From Thraustochytrium sp. TN22 (taxonomy: Eukaryota > Sar > Bigyra > Thraustochytrida > Thraustochytriidae), in contig JABLUY010000138.1 in the NCBI GenBank assembly GCA_013306675.1, positions 35,664 through 99,663 of the forward strand: a stretch of DNA of 64,000 nt, in the 5' to 3' direction. The notes below the pieces were generated by a model. It did no database searches. It had not been told where the DNA came from and saw only the letters and a program-made list of their open reading frames with translations. This document shows, in pieces, positions 19,968-30,803 of the stretch; position 1 is the stretch's first letter; the number at the start of each line of letters is the position of its first letter. The translations under genes and the position numbers were made by a program.

Positions 19968-22154
19968 TCACTCGTCCGAGTCCGAGTCCGCGAGCTGATC
20001 CCAGGGGGTGGCAGCGGTCTGCAGCACGGTGGCGCCAGGCTGGGCCTGGCGCGCAGCGGCTCCGGTGGCGCCCTGTGAGGAGGCTGGGCGGCGCGGGCGC
20101 GAACTGCTCTCCTCGTCCGAGTCCCAGCCCGTGTGCGTGGCATTCTGCGCCTGTGCACGGACGCGCGTCGCGTGGGAGAGCAGGCGACGCTCCTCGCGCT
20201 TGCGGCGCGCCTCCGAGGTGGCGTTAGCGGAGCGCATGCGCAGCTGCTGCACAGCCCATGCCTCCGGAGCCGGCCACCACTGCACGGCGGCCCAGGAGAT
20301 GGCACCGAGCGAGTTCTCGCGCAGCGACTTGAGGTGCGCGAGCGTCTTGCGTGCCGTGGCACGGTCGGAGAAGTCGATAAGTAGGTTGTCGGTGTCGAGC
20401 GTACGCACATGGAAGGAGCTGCGGCGAAGCAGCGACTCGAGCGCGGCGGTAACTACGCTGCTGGAGACGCGGCCGCCGGCGCCATGCTCGTTCACGCCCC
20501 AGAGCGCGATGGAGCTCTCGCCCATTGGGCCCTGGCTGCGTTGCTGGCTTAGAGGCACGTAGTCGTCGTCGGACGGCGCGAGAAGGTCCCCGTACTGCAG
20601 AATGGCCTGGATGACCGACATCTCCGGCTCGGACGCATGTGGCGTCTTGGTAAGCACGATGTGGCGGTTGGGCTCCGGATCCATGGACGTGGTGTGCAGA
20701 CCAAAGTAGTCCTGCGCGAGCTTGTGGAAGAAGCGGCGCGCGTCGGTGCGCATGACAGGGAGCGACTTGGTGCGCACGGAGCTGGGCGCGCGCACAAAGG
20801 CGGTCATCTCGGTCTCCATGCGGCCCACGAGGTCCATGCCGACACGGCGCGCAAGCGCCACGTAGGACTCCGTGTACGGGCAGAGGTAGTTGGGGTCGAT
20901 GCCGAGGCTTGCAGCCGTAGCGGTGGGCGCGCGCTGCAGCGCCTGGGCCTCGCGTGCGCGCGGATCGACGCCCTGGCCCGCCAGCACGTGCTCGCGGGGC
21001 AGCGCGTTGCCAAAGACGGCGCGACTCCCGGCGGGGCGCTGCAGCGACTGCATGCCATCCGTAGGCGCAGGCGACGCGGTCCGCGACTGCAGCGCGAGGC
21101 GTGGACGCTGCGTGTCATCCTGGTGGCGCGTGCCGAGTTGCTGGTGCTGGTGCTGCAGCGGCTGGTGCTGGTGCTGGGCCTGCGGCGGCCGCGAGGCGCT
21201 CACGATGGATGCAAGCGAAGGACCAACGGGAGCGGCCGAGGCGTCCCAGGCACCGGGCTGCGGGTTGGGCCGTGGGCCGGCGCCCGCCGCATTCCACGAA
21301 GCGGGCGGGCCGCCCGAGGCCACGGAGTGACCCGCGGCCGCCGCTCCGGGCCACGACGGCAGCCGGGGCTGCGTGACGCGCGGCACGCCCGGCGTGGGCG
21401 CTGGCGCGGGTGCTCGCGGGCGCTGATAGTCTGTGGCGGCCGTGGCCGGGCCGGCGCGCGCGGGTAGCTGCGGAAACTCCTCGGTGTCGCCGATGGTGCT
21501 TGCCTCGGCAACCTGCCAGTCGTCGCCGTCGATGACGCGCAGGTTGCCCTCGCGGTGCACGACGGCGTCGGTGCGGCGCTCACCGCCGAAGCGCCGTGGC
21601 TGCTGCGCGTGCCCGCCGCCCCGGCGGTTGCGCGCGGACGCGACCTCGGAGGCAACGTCGAGCTGGCCCGAGGCAGCCTCGTTGCGCGAGGAGAAGTTGA
21701 ACATGGAGTTCATGAGCACCGTAGCATCGCGCCGCAGCGCCGCGGCACGCCGCTCCACAGCCTCGTCCTGGCCGCGGCCCTGGCCGCGATCCACGCGGAT
21801 CGCCTTGCTCAGGTCAAACATCTCCGTGACGTTGGCCGGTGGCAGCCGATTCTCCGCCAGATAGGTGTCCAGGTCCACGCAAATTTGGCGCGTCAACGGT
21901 TGGCGCGTGTTTGGGTTCGATAGGTTGCCGGTCGACACGATATAGTGCGCCAGCATCTTGCCATCAAAGTACTGCTTGACCTCCTTGGCCTCGCCACCTT
22001 CGGAGGCGCCTACGCGCACGCTGATGGCAAAGGGCGGGTACGGCAGCTCGCCAAGAGGTTCCATGGAGATGGGGTCGATGTCGGTCATGTCTTCCCACCA
22101 CATGCGCGGCTTCTTGGCCTTGCGCTCGCGCTTGCGCTGAGGCTCCTGCTTGGC

Positions 22155-22186
<32 letters not shown>

Positions 22187-22973
22187 TAGGCACAGGTGTG
22201 GCCGTGGCTGCCGCCGGCTTGGGCGCAGGTTTGGGCGCGGGTTTGGGCGCCGGCTTCGGCTGAGGTGCGTCCGGATCTTCCTCTGCAGACGAAAGGCTGC
22301 CAACGGAAGTATCATCGTACAGAAAGAGCTTCTCCGCATCCTTGCTGGATGCACCGGCGCAGACCTCGCGCAAGGGGTCCCGCTTCTCGGCGCTACGAAG
22401 TTTGTCGATGAGTGCGTGAGCCTCAGGGAGGATGCTCTGGTGGAGTACCTCGCTAGCCTCCTCGCGACGGTCATTGCCCTTGGCCAAGTAGAATTCCTTG
22501 CGGCGCTCTAGCAGCGCCGCGTAGCCCGCCTCGAGCTCTCCACGCGTCTCTGGGTCCGACACAAGCTCCATTTGTGCTTGCAGCGTCTGCAGGTGCCCGT
22601 TCATCTCGCCCTCGGGGCTCTCGTACCGCTGCTGCACGTGCACACGCGCATTCCGCGCCGCGGACCGCGGCCTGGCGCCTCCCCGGCCCCTCCCGCGCCC
22701 TCGCCCGCGCCCGCCATCAGATCCTGCAACACTACCCCCGGCGCCACCGCCGCCGCCACCGCCTCGGCCCCGGCCTCGGCCTCCGCGTGCTCCCCGGCCG
22801 CGACCCGCGCCCCTTGCCGCCTTGCTTTGGCCCTGATTCGAGTTATCCTCGTGCGTCTGCGTCTGCCGCTGCGTCTGCTGCTGCCGCTGCTGCCGCCTGC
22901 GCGAGCCGCCGCCGCCGCCGCCGCCGCCCGTCGCGCCCGTCGCGCCGGCCGCGCTGCCCTCGGCGGTCGCCAT
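19968..22973 (-). CDS. RG-rich R3H-domain protein (putative RNA-binding)
   Basis: A 1001-residue protein on the minus strand. The ATG at 22973 (MATAEGSAAGATGATG) is preferred; the frame stays open 223 codons upstream but that part is Arg-rich, GC-driven and lacks similarity. Order: poly-Gly and Gln/Arg region; RG/RGG-rich segment about 50-120; helical region; Pro/Lys-Pro repeats (PKPAPKPAP) and polyQ near 245-275; a conserved-looking module at about 290-390 (MWWEDMTDIDPISMEPLGEL, PYPPFAI, YFDGK, NPNTRQPLTR) that resembles a U-box-like fold without zinc-binding cysteines; low-complexity linker; R3H domain at about 714-775 with the RRFFHKLA core and FGLHT; then an RRM-like strand pair (FHVRTLDTDNLLIDFSD) and acidic DSDSDE end. 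R3H domains bind single-stranded nucleic acid, and the layout suggests mRNA regulation. Confidence 0.72.
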
Positions 22974-25018
22974 GCGATGGATCCCCGGATCGACGCCCGC
23001 TGCGATCGCCGCCGGCGCCCCGCGCTGCGCCGCTGGCCCGGGGGCTCGCCGGCCGCCGCCGCTCCCGCCGCGCCGCTCCCGCCGCCGCCGCGCCGCGCGC
23101 CTGCCGCGCGCGCGCTCGTCCGCGATGCGGTCTGCCCGCGCTGCGCCATGGCCTCGGCGCCCGTTCCGCCGCCGTGCCGCCGCCGTGCCGCGCGGACCAT
23201 GGAGCTCGGCGAGCTCGTGATCATCACGCTGCGCGGCCTGGAGCAGGCCGAGGCCCGGGATCGTGTCCCGGGTAGCTCGAGTTCTGGAGAGAAGGAACTT
23301 GAGAGCAAGGGCGCCGGCAGGGCAACCAAGGGCGCTTGCGCAGCAACCGAGGGCGCTTCTTGGAGATGGGCGGGGACGAGAAGGAGAAGGAGGCCATCGC
23401 GTGCGGCAGCTGCGGCACTGTCTAAGAGCAGGGCTTTCTCGCGGCGCTCGAACAAGTGTTCCGTGCAGATGGAGAACAGTTTCACGTTCTTGGTGTCTCA
23501 TAATGCAGTGCAGTGAACGATGAACGGCGGAGCAGACTTCAGGTTCGAGGCCTCGCTGTGACGCCGCACGGCGTTGCACAATGCGGCGCGGGCAGGCACG
23601 TGCCAAGGCAGGCTGCTGGAGTGTCAAGTTGCTGGTGAACATCGAAATGCAAAGGCATGAGCAGCCTCTGTTGGGAGAGCCATGAATCGCCGATTTCAGG
23701 AGTCGCCTTGACTTGACTTGCCTTTGCTCTGCTCGAACTTGCTTTGCTTTGCTTTGCTTTGCTTGTCATGGCGATGCGTTGATGACACATCACGCCAGCA
23801 GCCCGTCAGATGCAGCGGCCCGCGACTGGGCGAGGGGCAACTTGATGCCGACAATTTGGCCAGATGTCTTCAGATCAGCCTGAGCCAGCACAAGGGCAAG
23901 GCCCTTAGTACGGGGCCGCAAGGACTGGCGGGACGCTAAACCGTCGCGAACGGACCCTAAACAACGAGCCTCGGAAGGCTCGGGCTCCAACAAGCTCGGA
24001 AATGCATGCTGAAAGACGCTGGGCCATTGGCGCACGCCAAAGTCTTGACAGCCCGCCGATTCCAAGCAGTGCCGCCGGTTTGGATTCTACGCCTGACCTC
24101 GGATCCCGCGGCCCCAGCTCCCGCGGCGCGGCCCCAGCCCTCACTCCGGTCCTCGGACTCGCGCAATTCTTCGTCCATCCCGTGACATGCCCATGGCTGG
24201 CTGCGCATGACATGAAAGTCAGTCGCACGATCATGCGCATCATGCGCATGGCCCCGGCAGCCTGAGGTGGGTAGGTAGGTACGCGGCGTGCGGGCCCAAA
24301 ATGCAGAGTCTCCCTGGCGTGACCCACCCGCGTCCACTGGCACCAACCGGCGCGCGCTTCAGGCTGACTGTGGCACGGCCTGAGCCGCCAGCCGCCAACC
24401 AACTCTCACGCCGCGCAGCGCCGCGCGTCTCCGCGCCGCCGTACGGCGCGGCCGCTCGCTGCGTCTCCGGGTCGTCTCGTCTCGTCTCATCGAGTCGTCC
24501 CATCTTGTCTTGTCTCGTCTCATCTCGTTTTCAAGTTGTCGTTCTCTGGATGTCGTTGCGTCGCGTTGCGCCATCGATCGTTGGCAGCCAGAGTCTGCTG
24601 CCAGACGCACTGCACTCGGCCCGCGGCGCACTCTGCGATCTCTGGTCCGATTGAAGATCAGGCTGCCATGCCGCGCCAGCACGTGCCGCGGAAGTACGCC
24701 ACCGCGGCCCGGCTCGCAACGAAGTGCGCGCGCAGCGATATCCTGGTCCGGCGGCGGCGCTCACGGCACCCGTGGCACGGCGGACAGCGCAGCAGCAGCC
24801 TCCGCGGCTCCGGCTGCAGCCTGCCCACTCCGCCATGGCTAGCGCTCGGCGCTCGCGGGGGCTGGCTGGCTGCGGTCTCGGGGTGTTTTTCTTCGTGATC
24901 TCGCTGCCGCCGGAAGGCAGGCAGGCATGCACGCCTGCACGCTCGCAGCAAAACCTCAACGTCGTGATCAGAGAGAGAGAGAGCAACGAGCAGAACACGC
25001 TTGACTGTGAGAACGGGA
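22974..25018. other. Intergenic region between R3H gene (minus) and lipase 1 (plus)
   Basis: Divergent 2-kb spacer. The part next to 22974 is the GC-rich 5' leader of the R3H gene. There is a (CTTTG)-type repeat at 23738-23765, a GTCTCGTCTCAT-rich stretch at 24470-24530 and a GA run at 24970-24983. No open frame shows a recognisable domain. Confidence 0.55.
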
Positions 25019-26470
25019 ATGATGCCTCGGTCCATGGCGGCAGCCGTTGCCATGGCGGTGGCCATGGCAGCGCAGCTGGTGGCCGCGGCCGGCAAGGAGA
25101 AGGTCGTCTTCGTGCACGGGCTGGCGGGCTTCGGCGACGACGAGCTGGGTCCGATCGACTATTGGGCGGAGCTGGATGAGTTCCCACGCACGCGGTTTGA
25201 TGTGTACGTGGCGTCGGTGGGCCCTGTGAGCTCGAACTGGGACCGCGCGTGCGAGCTGTACGCGCAGATCAAGGGCACGGTGGTGGACTACGGGCCTGCG
25301 CACAGTTCGGCAAACTCGCACGAGCGCTACGGCAAGGACTACACGGGCAGGGGCTTCCATCCGAGCTGGTCGACGTCGAGCCGCATCCACCTGATCGGCC
25401 ACTCCATGGGCGGTCAGACCGTCCGCCTGCTGGAGGCCATGCTGCAGGAAGGCGTGCCGGCCGAGGTGTCTGCCGGGTCCACGAGCGGGCTCTTCGCCGG
25501 CCAGGGCAACATGATCAAGTCCATTACGACCATCTCGACGCCGCACGACGGCACGCCGCTCGTGGACATTCTGGGCGCTGACTTCGTGGAGCTCATCAAG
25601 GACCTCATCTTGGGCTTCGCCGGCATCACAGACAACACCTTCATTGAGCTCATCTACGACTTCGACCTGGAGCACTTTGGCTTTGGCCGCCTCTCGGGCG
25701 AGACCTTTGCGGCGTACGTGGAGCGCATCGCAGCGAGCTACGTCTTCGACTACGGCTTCCGCGACCTGGCGCCCTACGACCTGTCCATCGACGGCTCCCG
25801 CGAACTGCAGCAGATGGGCCAGCAGACGTACGACAACACCTTTTACTTCGCCTGGTCCACGGAGCAGACCACGCAGAACGTGCCGTGGTGCGAGTGGGGC
25901 TACGGCTGCGGCCTCATTTCGGTGGCGGAGCCCACCATGGGCCTGCTGCTGCAGCCCTTCGCCAACCTCATCGGCAGCCTGCGCGTTCCCTCGCACCTGC
26001 GCAAGAACGACGGCCTCGTGCCCTTCGACTCGGGCAAGTGCCCCAAGATCGGCTACACCAACGGCGCCAACGGCTGCTCCAAGTTCACCGGAACCTGGGC
26101 GCCCGGCCACTGGTACTGGCTCGAGACGGACCGCGACCACCTGCAGGTCATCGGCTTCACCTTCCTCTACGCGCTCACCAACGACGCGCTCTACAGCAAG
26201 CACGCCGACCGCATCTGGGCCATTTCCGGCGGCCAGACCTACGTGGGCTCCAACGAGGTTGGCACCGAGGACTCCCAGACCGCCGACGAGCCCGCCAGCT
26301 CGGCCGGCATCATCGTCCTTGCCGCTGCCATGGGCGCCTGCGCCGCCCTGCTGGCCGTCGCCGCCGTCGTCGTCGTGCGCCGCTATCGCCTCCGCCGCTC
26401 CGACGCGACCGCCTCCTCCTCGGTCGCCACCAAGCCCACCTCCAGCGCCAACCCGCTCTACTCCGTCTGA
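25019..26470 (+). CDS. Secreted/membrane-anchored lipase related to bacterial family I.5, copy 1
   Basis: A 483-residue alpha/beta hydrolase with the layout of the thermoalkalophilic lipases of Geobacillus and Staphylococcus. The start is the ATG-ATG at 25019/25022, followed by a signal peptide (MAAAVAMAVAMAAQLVAAAG). The oxyanion strand is VFVHGLAGFG, then DYWAEL and SSNWDRACELYAQI, all typical. The nucleophile Ser129 is in GHSMGG, the catalytic Asp is near 330 (KNDGLVPFD) and His near 374 (DRDHLQVIG). DYG, AH and SHERYG match the positions that hold the structural zinc in family I.5. ISTPHDGTPL is another hallmark. Beyond the bacterial length it has a transmembrane helix at about 427-450 (IIVLAAAMGACAALLAVAAV) followed by RRYRLRR, so it is probably a type I membrane protein with the lipase outside. 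Confidence 0.87.
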   Translation: MMPRSMAAAVAMAVAMAAQLVAAAGKEKVVFVHGLAGFGDDELGPIDYWAELDEFPRTRFDVYVASVGPVSSNWDRACELYAQIKGTVVDYGPAHSSANSHERYGKDYTGRGFHPSWSTSSRIHLIGHSMGGQTVRLLEAMLQEGVPAEVSAGSTSGLFAGQGNMIKSITTISTPHDGTPLVDILGADFVELIKDLILGFAGITDNTFIELIYDFDLEHFGFGRLSGETFAAYVERIAASYVFDYGFRDLAPYDLSIDGSRELQQMGQQTYDNTFYFAWSTEQTTQNVPWCEWGYGCGLISVAEPTMGLLLQPFANLIGSLRVPSHLRKNDGLVPFDSGKCPKIGYTNGANGCSKFTGTWAPGHWYWLETDRDHLQVIGFTFLYALTNDALYSKHADRIWAISGGQTYVGSNEVGTEDSQTADEPASSAGIIVLAAAMGACAALLAVAAVVVVRRYRLRRSDATASSSVATKPTSSANPLYSV

Positions 26471-27728
26471 AGAGAGCAGCTCGAGCTCCTTCCTATTTGC
26501 CGTCTATTTGCTAAGCTAACTATCCATCTGTCTCTTTTCCTGGTCTCGACAAGCACTGGCAGCGTACTGTGAGTTCACCTCGACGGCGAGAACGAGGACG
26601 CCTCGGAAGCAGTGCGTACAGCGCAGCACGCACGCGTACCGCCCGCCGGGCCTGCGCTGCGCAGCCCAGGCTGCCAGCCGGCGGCGCGTCGGCCCTCGCT
26701 TCGCGTACCGGCAACGCGCCGCGCCGCGCCGCGCAGCGGCAATGGATGTTCTCCCCGCGCAGCCCGCACTGCCATGCTGCAGTCGTGCTCCGAGTCGGTC
26801 TCCGCAATCGTGATCGCTCTCCCGCCTCCCTCTCCTCGCATGATGACGTTGCGTTGACATGCCCAAACTTCGTTACCTCCAAGTTCTCCCGTGACACGCC
26901 GCCGCCTTCGCTGATCAGGACTCCGAGTCGCCCCTCCTCAGGCTCTCTTGATCGCCGCAGGCTGGCTCGCGCGGGGTCCCCGTTCCGCGCGCAGCCCGCC
27001 GATCACCCGGTCCGCGCCGCCTGCCCCGCTCGTCGCGGCCGGGCCCAGGTTCGCGCTTGGCTCGCTTCTCGCGCTCGCCTCCCAGGACCCGCCTCCAGGC
27101 GGCACTGCACTGCAGGCCCCGGCCAGCTTCAAGTTGAGCTTGGAGGCCGCCGCGCGGCGCCGGCCAGGCGGCTGCTGGGCGCGGGCGCTTGCGGTGGCGC
27201 GGGCGCGCCTGGCGCGTGCAGTGGCGCGGCGCCGGCCTACTCTACTCGAAAGGGCGCGCGCGAGCGCGGCACGCGCCGCGACCCGCAGGAGCGGAGGACG
27301 ATTGGCGGGCATGGCGGCGCGCGGCGGCGAGGCCGGGCGAGGACCCGCGCGACACGCATGACGCGCGGCGCGGGCCGAGCCAGGGCCGCGTCGGCCGGCT
27401 GCGTCTGGAGCGGGTGCGGAGTCCGGAGCGCGGCCGCGTTGGCCACGACTCGACGGAGGCGACGCCAGACCGAGACTCGGACGCGGGCTACTAGTAGTAC
27501 TAAGTTAGTACTGTCACAGACCCGGACGCGGAGCTGCTGCTCAGGCTGCAGTGGCGACGCGCAGCCGGAGACAGGCGCGGCGGAGCTGCAAGCCTCGCGG
27601 CGACGGCAAAGCTGGAACTGGAAGACCAGCGACAGCCTGACGCGGACTGCAGCAGCCGCCTGGCGCTGCAGGCAGGAGGAACGGAGACGGCGCTGCAGAG
27701 GCAGGACGGCGGAGGGGAAGTAGGGAAG
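26471..27728. other. Intergenic region, lipase 1 to lipase 2
   Basis: 1.26 kb without a supported gene. GC-rich low-complexity frames occur on both strands. CTAGTAGTACTAAGTTAGTACTG at 27490-27512 is the only locally AT-rich element and may lie in the lipase 2 promoter or leader. Confidence 0.55.
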
Positions 27729-29414
27729 ATGAGCGAGGAGAAGGAACTGCTCGTGTTCGTGCACGGGCTGCTGGGGTACGGGCAGGAGGAGGTGTTCGGG
27801 CTGGGGTACTGGAAGGAGCTGGATGAGTTCAAGGAGGACTTTGAGGTGCGCGAGGCGTCCGTGACGCCGGTGGGGTCGAACTGGGACCGCATGTGCCAGC
27901 TGTACGCGCAGCTGCGCGGGTGCAACACGTACTACGGGCACTTGCACTCGAAAAAGCACAAGCACCGGGCCATCTCGCAGGACGCCAAGTTTGACTTCAC
28001 AGGCCGGGGCTTCATCTCCCAGGAGGACTGGGAGGACGAGACCAAGAAGATCCACCTCATTGGCCACTCCATGGGCGGGATGACCATCCGCGCGCTGGAG
28101 GCGCTCCTGCAGGAGGGCAACGAGGCGGAGCTCGCAGAGCTGGTCAAGATGGAGACCAGGACCAGGAGGAAGCTAAGCGCAATCGAAAGTAAGCCGTCGC
28201 CGTCAAAGACGGACGAGGCGAAGAGGGCCCGTTACGAAAATGTGCTGCGGCAGATCCCGATCTGGAAGGATCTCTTCAAGGGCAACGCGGACGGCAGCAA
28301 CAGCATCATTCGGTCCATCTCGTCGGTGGCGACGCCGCACGACGGCACGCCGCTCGTGGAGCTGCTGGGCGAGGACGCTGTGGAGGGTCTGCTGCGGACC
28401 ATGTTTGCCGTGTCGAAGCGCTTCGACAAGGGCATTTTGAGCTACTTTTACGACTTCGACGTGAACTACCTCATGACGCGCGTGTCCCCCGAGCGCGAGC
28501 TCGACTCGCACCTGAAGAGCACGATGGCTGCCATGCTCAACACCGGCCGTTTCGGGCAGTTCACCTGGGCCTTCAGCGCGATGGCTTCTGGCCTGCGCCG
28601 CCTCAAGCTCTGGAACAACGCCTTTGTGTCCAAGCAGATGCTGCACGATGACGACTCGCCACTGGCCGCGCACATGCTCAAGAAGGCGAACGGCGGCGTC
28701 GTGGACCGCACCGGCGACGAGAGCGACGAGGACGAGGATGAAGAGCTCGACGGCAGGGATATCTACAGTGCGCAGAACATGATGGAGCACCTTGAGGAGA
28801 CGAACTTTCGCGACATGGCGCCGTACGACCTGACGCCGGCCGGCGCTGCGGAGCTCCAGCAGCTCGGCAAGCAGACGTACCCGGGCGTGTACTACTTTGC
28901 TATCGCGGCGGAGCGCACACTCAAGGCGGGCTATATCCCAGGCACCGGCACAGAATGCGGAGAGGGTGGCTACCGGCGTCTGCCGGACATTGGCATGAGC
29001 CCTTGGTTCCAGATCACCGCGTCGCTCATGGGTGGTGAGATGGTCAAGCCGGAGCATCGCGCGACGGATGGCGCCGTCCCGGTGGAGTCCGCCAAGGGCC
29101 CGAGCCTAAAGGCCAAGGACGGCGTAATCGAACCCCGCATCGAGTACAAGGGCGTGTGGACGCCCGGTCAGTGGTACTGGGAGCACGTGCACATGGACCA
29201 CTGCCAGGCCATCGGCCTCGCGCTGCCCGGCATGGGCCACCCGAACGAGCTTGCGTTCCGCCGCCACGCGCGCCGCATGGCAACCATGCTCAAGACCTCG
29301 CGTCGGCGGGAGGAGGAGGAGGAGGAGGAAGTAGAGGCCGCTTCTGCCGCCTCGCTTCGCTCGATGCAGGAGGAAGCCAGCGAGCCTGGCGCGGACGATG
29401 GCATTCAGACGTAG
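27729..29414 (+). CDS. Intracellular lipase related to bacterial family I.5, copy 2
   Basis: A 561-residue paralogue of the upstream lipase. The ATG at 27729 gives MSEEKELLVFVHGLLGYG, so there is no signal peptide and the protein should stay in the cytosol. The nucleophile Ser is in GHSMGG, ATPHDGTPL is kept, ATDGAVPVES supplies the candidate Asp and HMDHCQAIGLA the His. It differs by an insertion of about 50 residues after the nucleophile (METRTRRKLSAIESKPS...), an acidic insertion near 340 (DESDEDEDEELDGRD) and an acidic C-terminal tail of Glu repeats. No transmembrane segment is seen. The zinc-site region is altered: YYGHLHSKKHKH replaces the DYG...H pattern. Same-strand adjacency with copy 1 suggests tandem duplication followed by relocalisation. 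Confidence 0.84.
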   Translation: MSEEKELLVFVHGLLGYGQEEVFGLGYWKELDEFKEDFEVREASVTPVGSNWDRMCQLYAQLRGCNTYYGHLHSKKHKHRAISQDAKFDFTGRGFISQEDWEDETKKIHLIGHSMGGMTIRALEALLQEGNEAELAELVKMETRTRRKLSAIESKPSPSKTDEAKRARYENVLRQIPIWKDLFKGNADGSNSIIRSISSVATPHDGTPLVELLGEDAVEGLLRTMFAVSKRFDKGILSYFYDFDVNYLMTRVSPERELDSHLKSTMAAMLNTGRFGQFTWAFSAMASGLRRLKLWNNAFVSKQMLHDDDSPLAAHMLKKANGGVVDRTGDESDEDEDEELDGRDIYSAQNMMEHLEETNFRDMAPYDLTPAGAAELQQLGKQTYPGVYYFAIAAERTLKAGYIPGTGTECGEGGYRRLPDIGMSPWFQITASLMGGEMVKPEHRATDGAVPVESAKGPSLKAKDGVIEPRIEYKGVWTPGQWYWEHVHMDHCQAIGLALPGMGHPNELAFRRHARRMATMLKTSRRREEEEEEEVEAASAASLRSMQEEASEPGADDGIQT

Positions 29415-29480
29415 GCCAGGATGTAAGTTGGTACCAAAAAAGAAAACAAAGAGAAAAGAAAGAATTGTAGCACACAGAGG

Positions 29481-30803
29481 TCACACCTTGTTCTCGTTCA
29501 TGTTGACCGCGTCGAGGTCCATCCCTGCGCAGAAGCGCGAGCGGATACGGCCCAGGGCGTTGAAGGAGCCGCACACCACGAGGACGTCCCGGTCGCCCGC
29601 CGCCAGCGCCTGGCGCGCGTCGAGCGCCGCGGCGATGTTGTCAGCGTGCGCCACGTCCACCTCCACAACCCGTGCCGACGACGGCATCGTGTCGGCCAGG
29701 GCATCGCGCGCCGCGCGCTCCAGATCCGTGACGGCGGCGGAGCGCGCCGCGTTCTCGCTGGGCGCCACGGTAATGCTAGCCACGGAGAGGCCGTCGGCGG
29801 CCAGAATGGCGGCCAAGCTGCCCCGGGCGTCCTTGCTGGCGCCCATGGCCGCCACCAGGTGCGCGCGCCAGCCCTGCGCGGCGGGAAAGTCCGAGGCGAG
29901 CGCCTCGCCCAAGCGCGCGAAGGCCGCCGGGTTGTGCGCCGCGTCCAGCACGACGCGGTCCGCGACGCGCTCGAGGCGGCCCAGAGGGCGCAGACCCACG
30001 AGGTCCTCGGCGCGCGCCTGCTGGACACCAAGCTTCTGCAGCGCCATGGCGGCCACGCGGCTGTTCTCCTCGTCGACCGACTCGCGTGGCACGGCGTCCA
30101 GGACCGTGAAGGAGGCGACCCCGGCCTCGCGCGCCAGGTCCTCGAGCACACGCACTTGCTGCGGCGCCACGGTCGGCCCCACCACAGCGGCGGCGCCCGC
30201 CTTGAAGATGCCGCCCTTGGCGCGCGCGATCTCGTCCAGCGAGTCGCCCAAGATCGCCTCGTGGTCCATCGCGATGCTCGTCACCACGCAGACCGCGGGA
30301 GGCGGCAGCACGTTGGTGCTGTCGTCGCGGCCGCCCAGACCGCACTCCACCACGGCCACGCGCGCCTCCTCGCGCGCGAACTGCAGGAAGGCCATCATGG
30401 TCAGCAACTCAAAGTACGTCAGGCTCTGCTGCGTGCTGGCCTCCAGCGCCTCCAGCTCCGCCATGATCTCCTCCGCGCGAGCCTCGCCCAGCAGCTCGCC
30501 ATCCACGCGGATGCGCTCGCGGAAGGTGCCCACGTGCGGCGACGTGAAGACGCCCACGGGGCCCAGGCCGGCGGCGCGCGCGCCCGCGTCGATCTTGTGG
30601 CTCACCGACCCCTTGCCGTTCGTCCCTGCCACGTGCACGAGCGCCGGCGCCGGCGCCGGCCCGGACCCGAGCCCAGGCCCGGCCCGCGCGCCGGGGCCCC
30701 ACCACCTCGCCAGCGACTCGCTCGCCTCCGCCACCGCGCGCATGCGCGCCAGCCCCAGCTCCGCGCCGCGCCCGCTCGCGTTCGCCGCCACCAGCCGCCG
30801 CAT
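29481..30803 (-). CDS. Dihydrofolate synthase / folylpolyglutamate synthase
   Basis: 440 residues, about the usual length for the FolC/Mur-ligase family, which adds glutamate to dihydropteroate or folates using ATP. The ATG at 30803 (MRRLVAANASGRG) is preferred; the longer frame upstream starts at a GTG and is unlike the family. The P-loop AGTNGKGSVSHK is at about 58-69, followed by TSPHVGTFRERIRVDG, the SLTYFELLTMMAF segment, VECGLGGRDDSTN and the SIAMDHEAILGD metal/ATP site. DAAHNPAAF marks the C-terminal domain. GTNGKGS (rather than the GTKGKGS of animal FPGS) and the DDSTN box favour a dihydrofolate-synthase or bifunctional activity. It converges on lipase 2 with only 66 bases between stops. 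Confidence 0.88.
   Translation of the reverse strand: MRRLVAANASGRGAELGLARMRAVAEASESLARWWGPGARAGPGLGSGPAPAPALVHVAGTNGKGSVSHKIDAGARAAGLGPVGVFTSPHVGTFRERIRVDGELLGEARAEEIMAELEALEASTQQSLTYFELLTMMAFLQFAREEARVAVVECGLGGRDDSTNVLPPPAVCVVTSIAMDHEAILGDSLDEIARAKGGIFKAGAAAVVGPTVAPQQVRVLEDLAREAGVASFTVLDAVPRESVDEENSRVAAMALQKLGVQQARAEDLVGLRPLGRLERVADRVVLDAAHNPAAFARLGEALASDFPAAQGWRAHLVAAMGASKDARGSLAAILAADGLSVASITVAPSENAARSAAVTDLERAARDALADTMPSSARVVEVDVAHADNIAAALDARQALAAGDRDVLVVCGSFNALGRIRSRFCAGMDLDAVNMNENKV

Noticed and set aside
22974-23642. 223-codon N-terminal extension of the R3H protein
   Set aside because: Arg/Ala-rich, GC-driven, no similarity; MATAEGSAAG at 22973 is a more natural start. It could not be fully excluded without transcript data.
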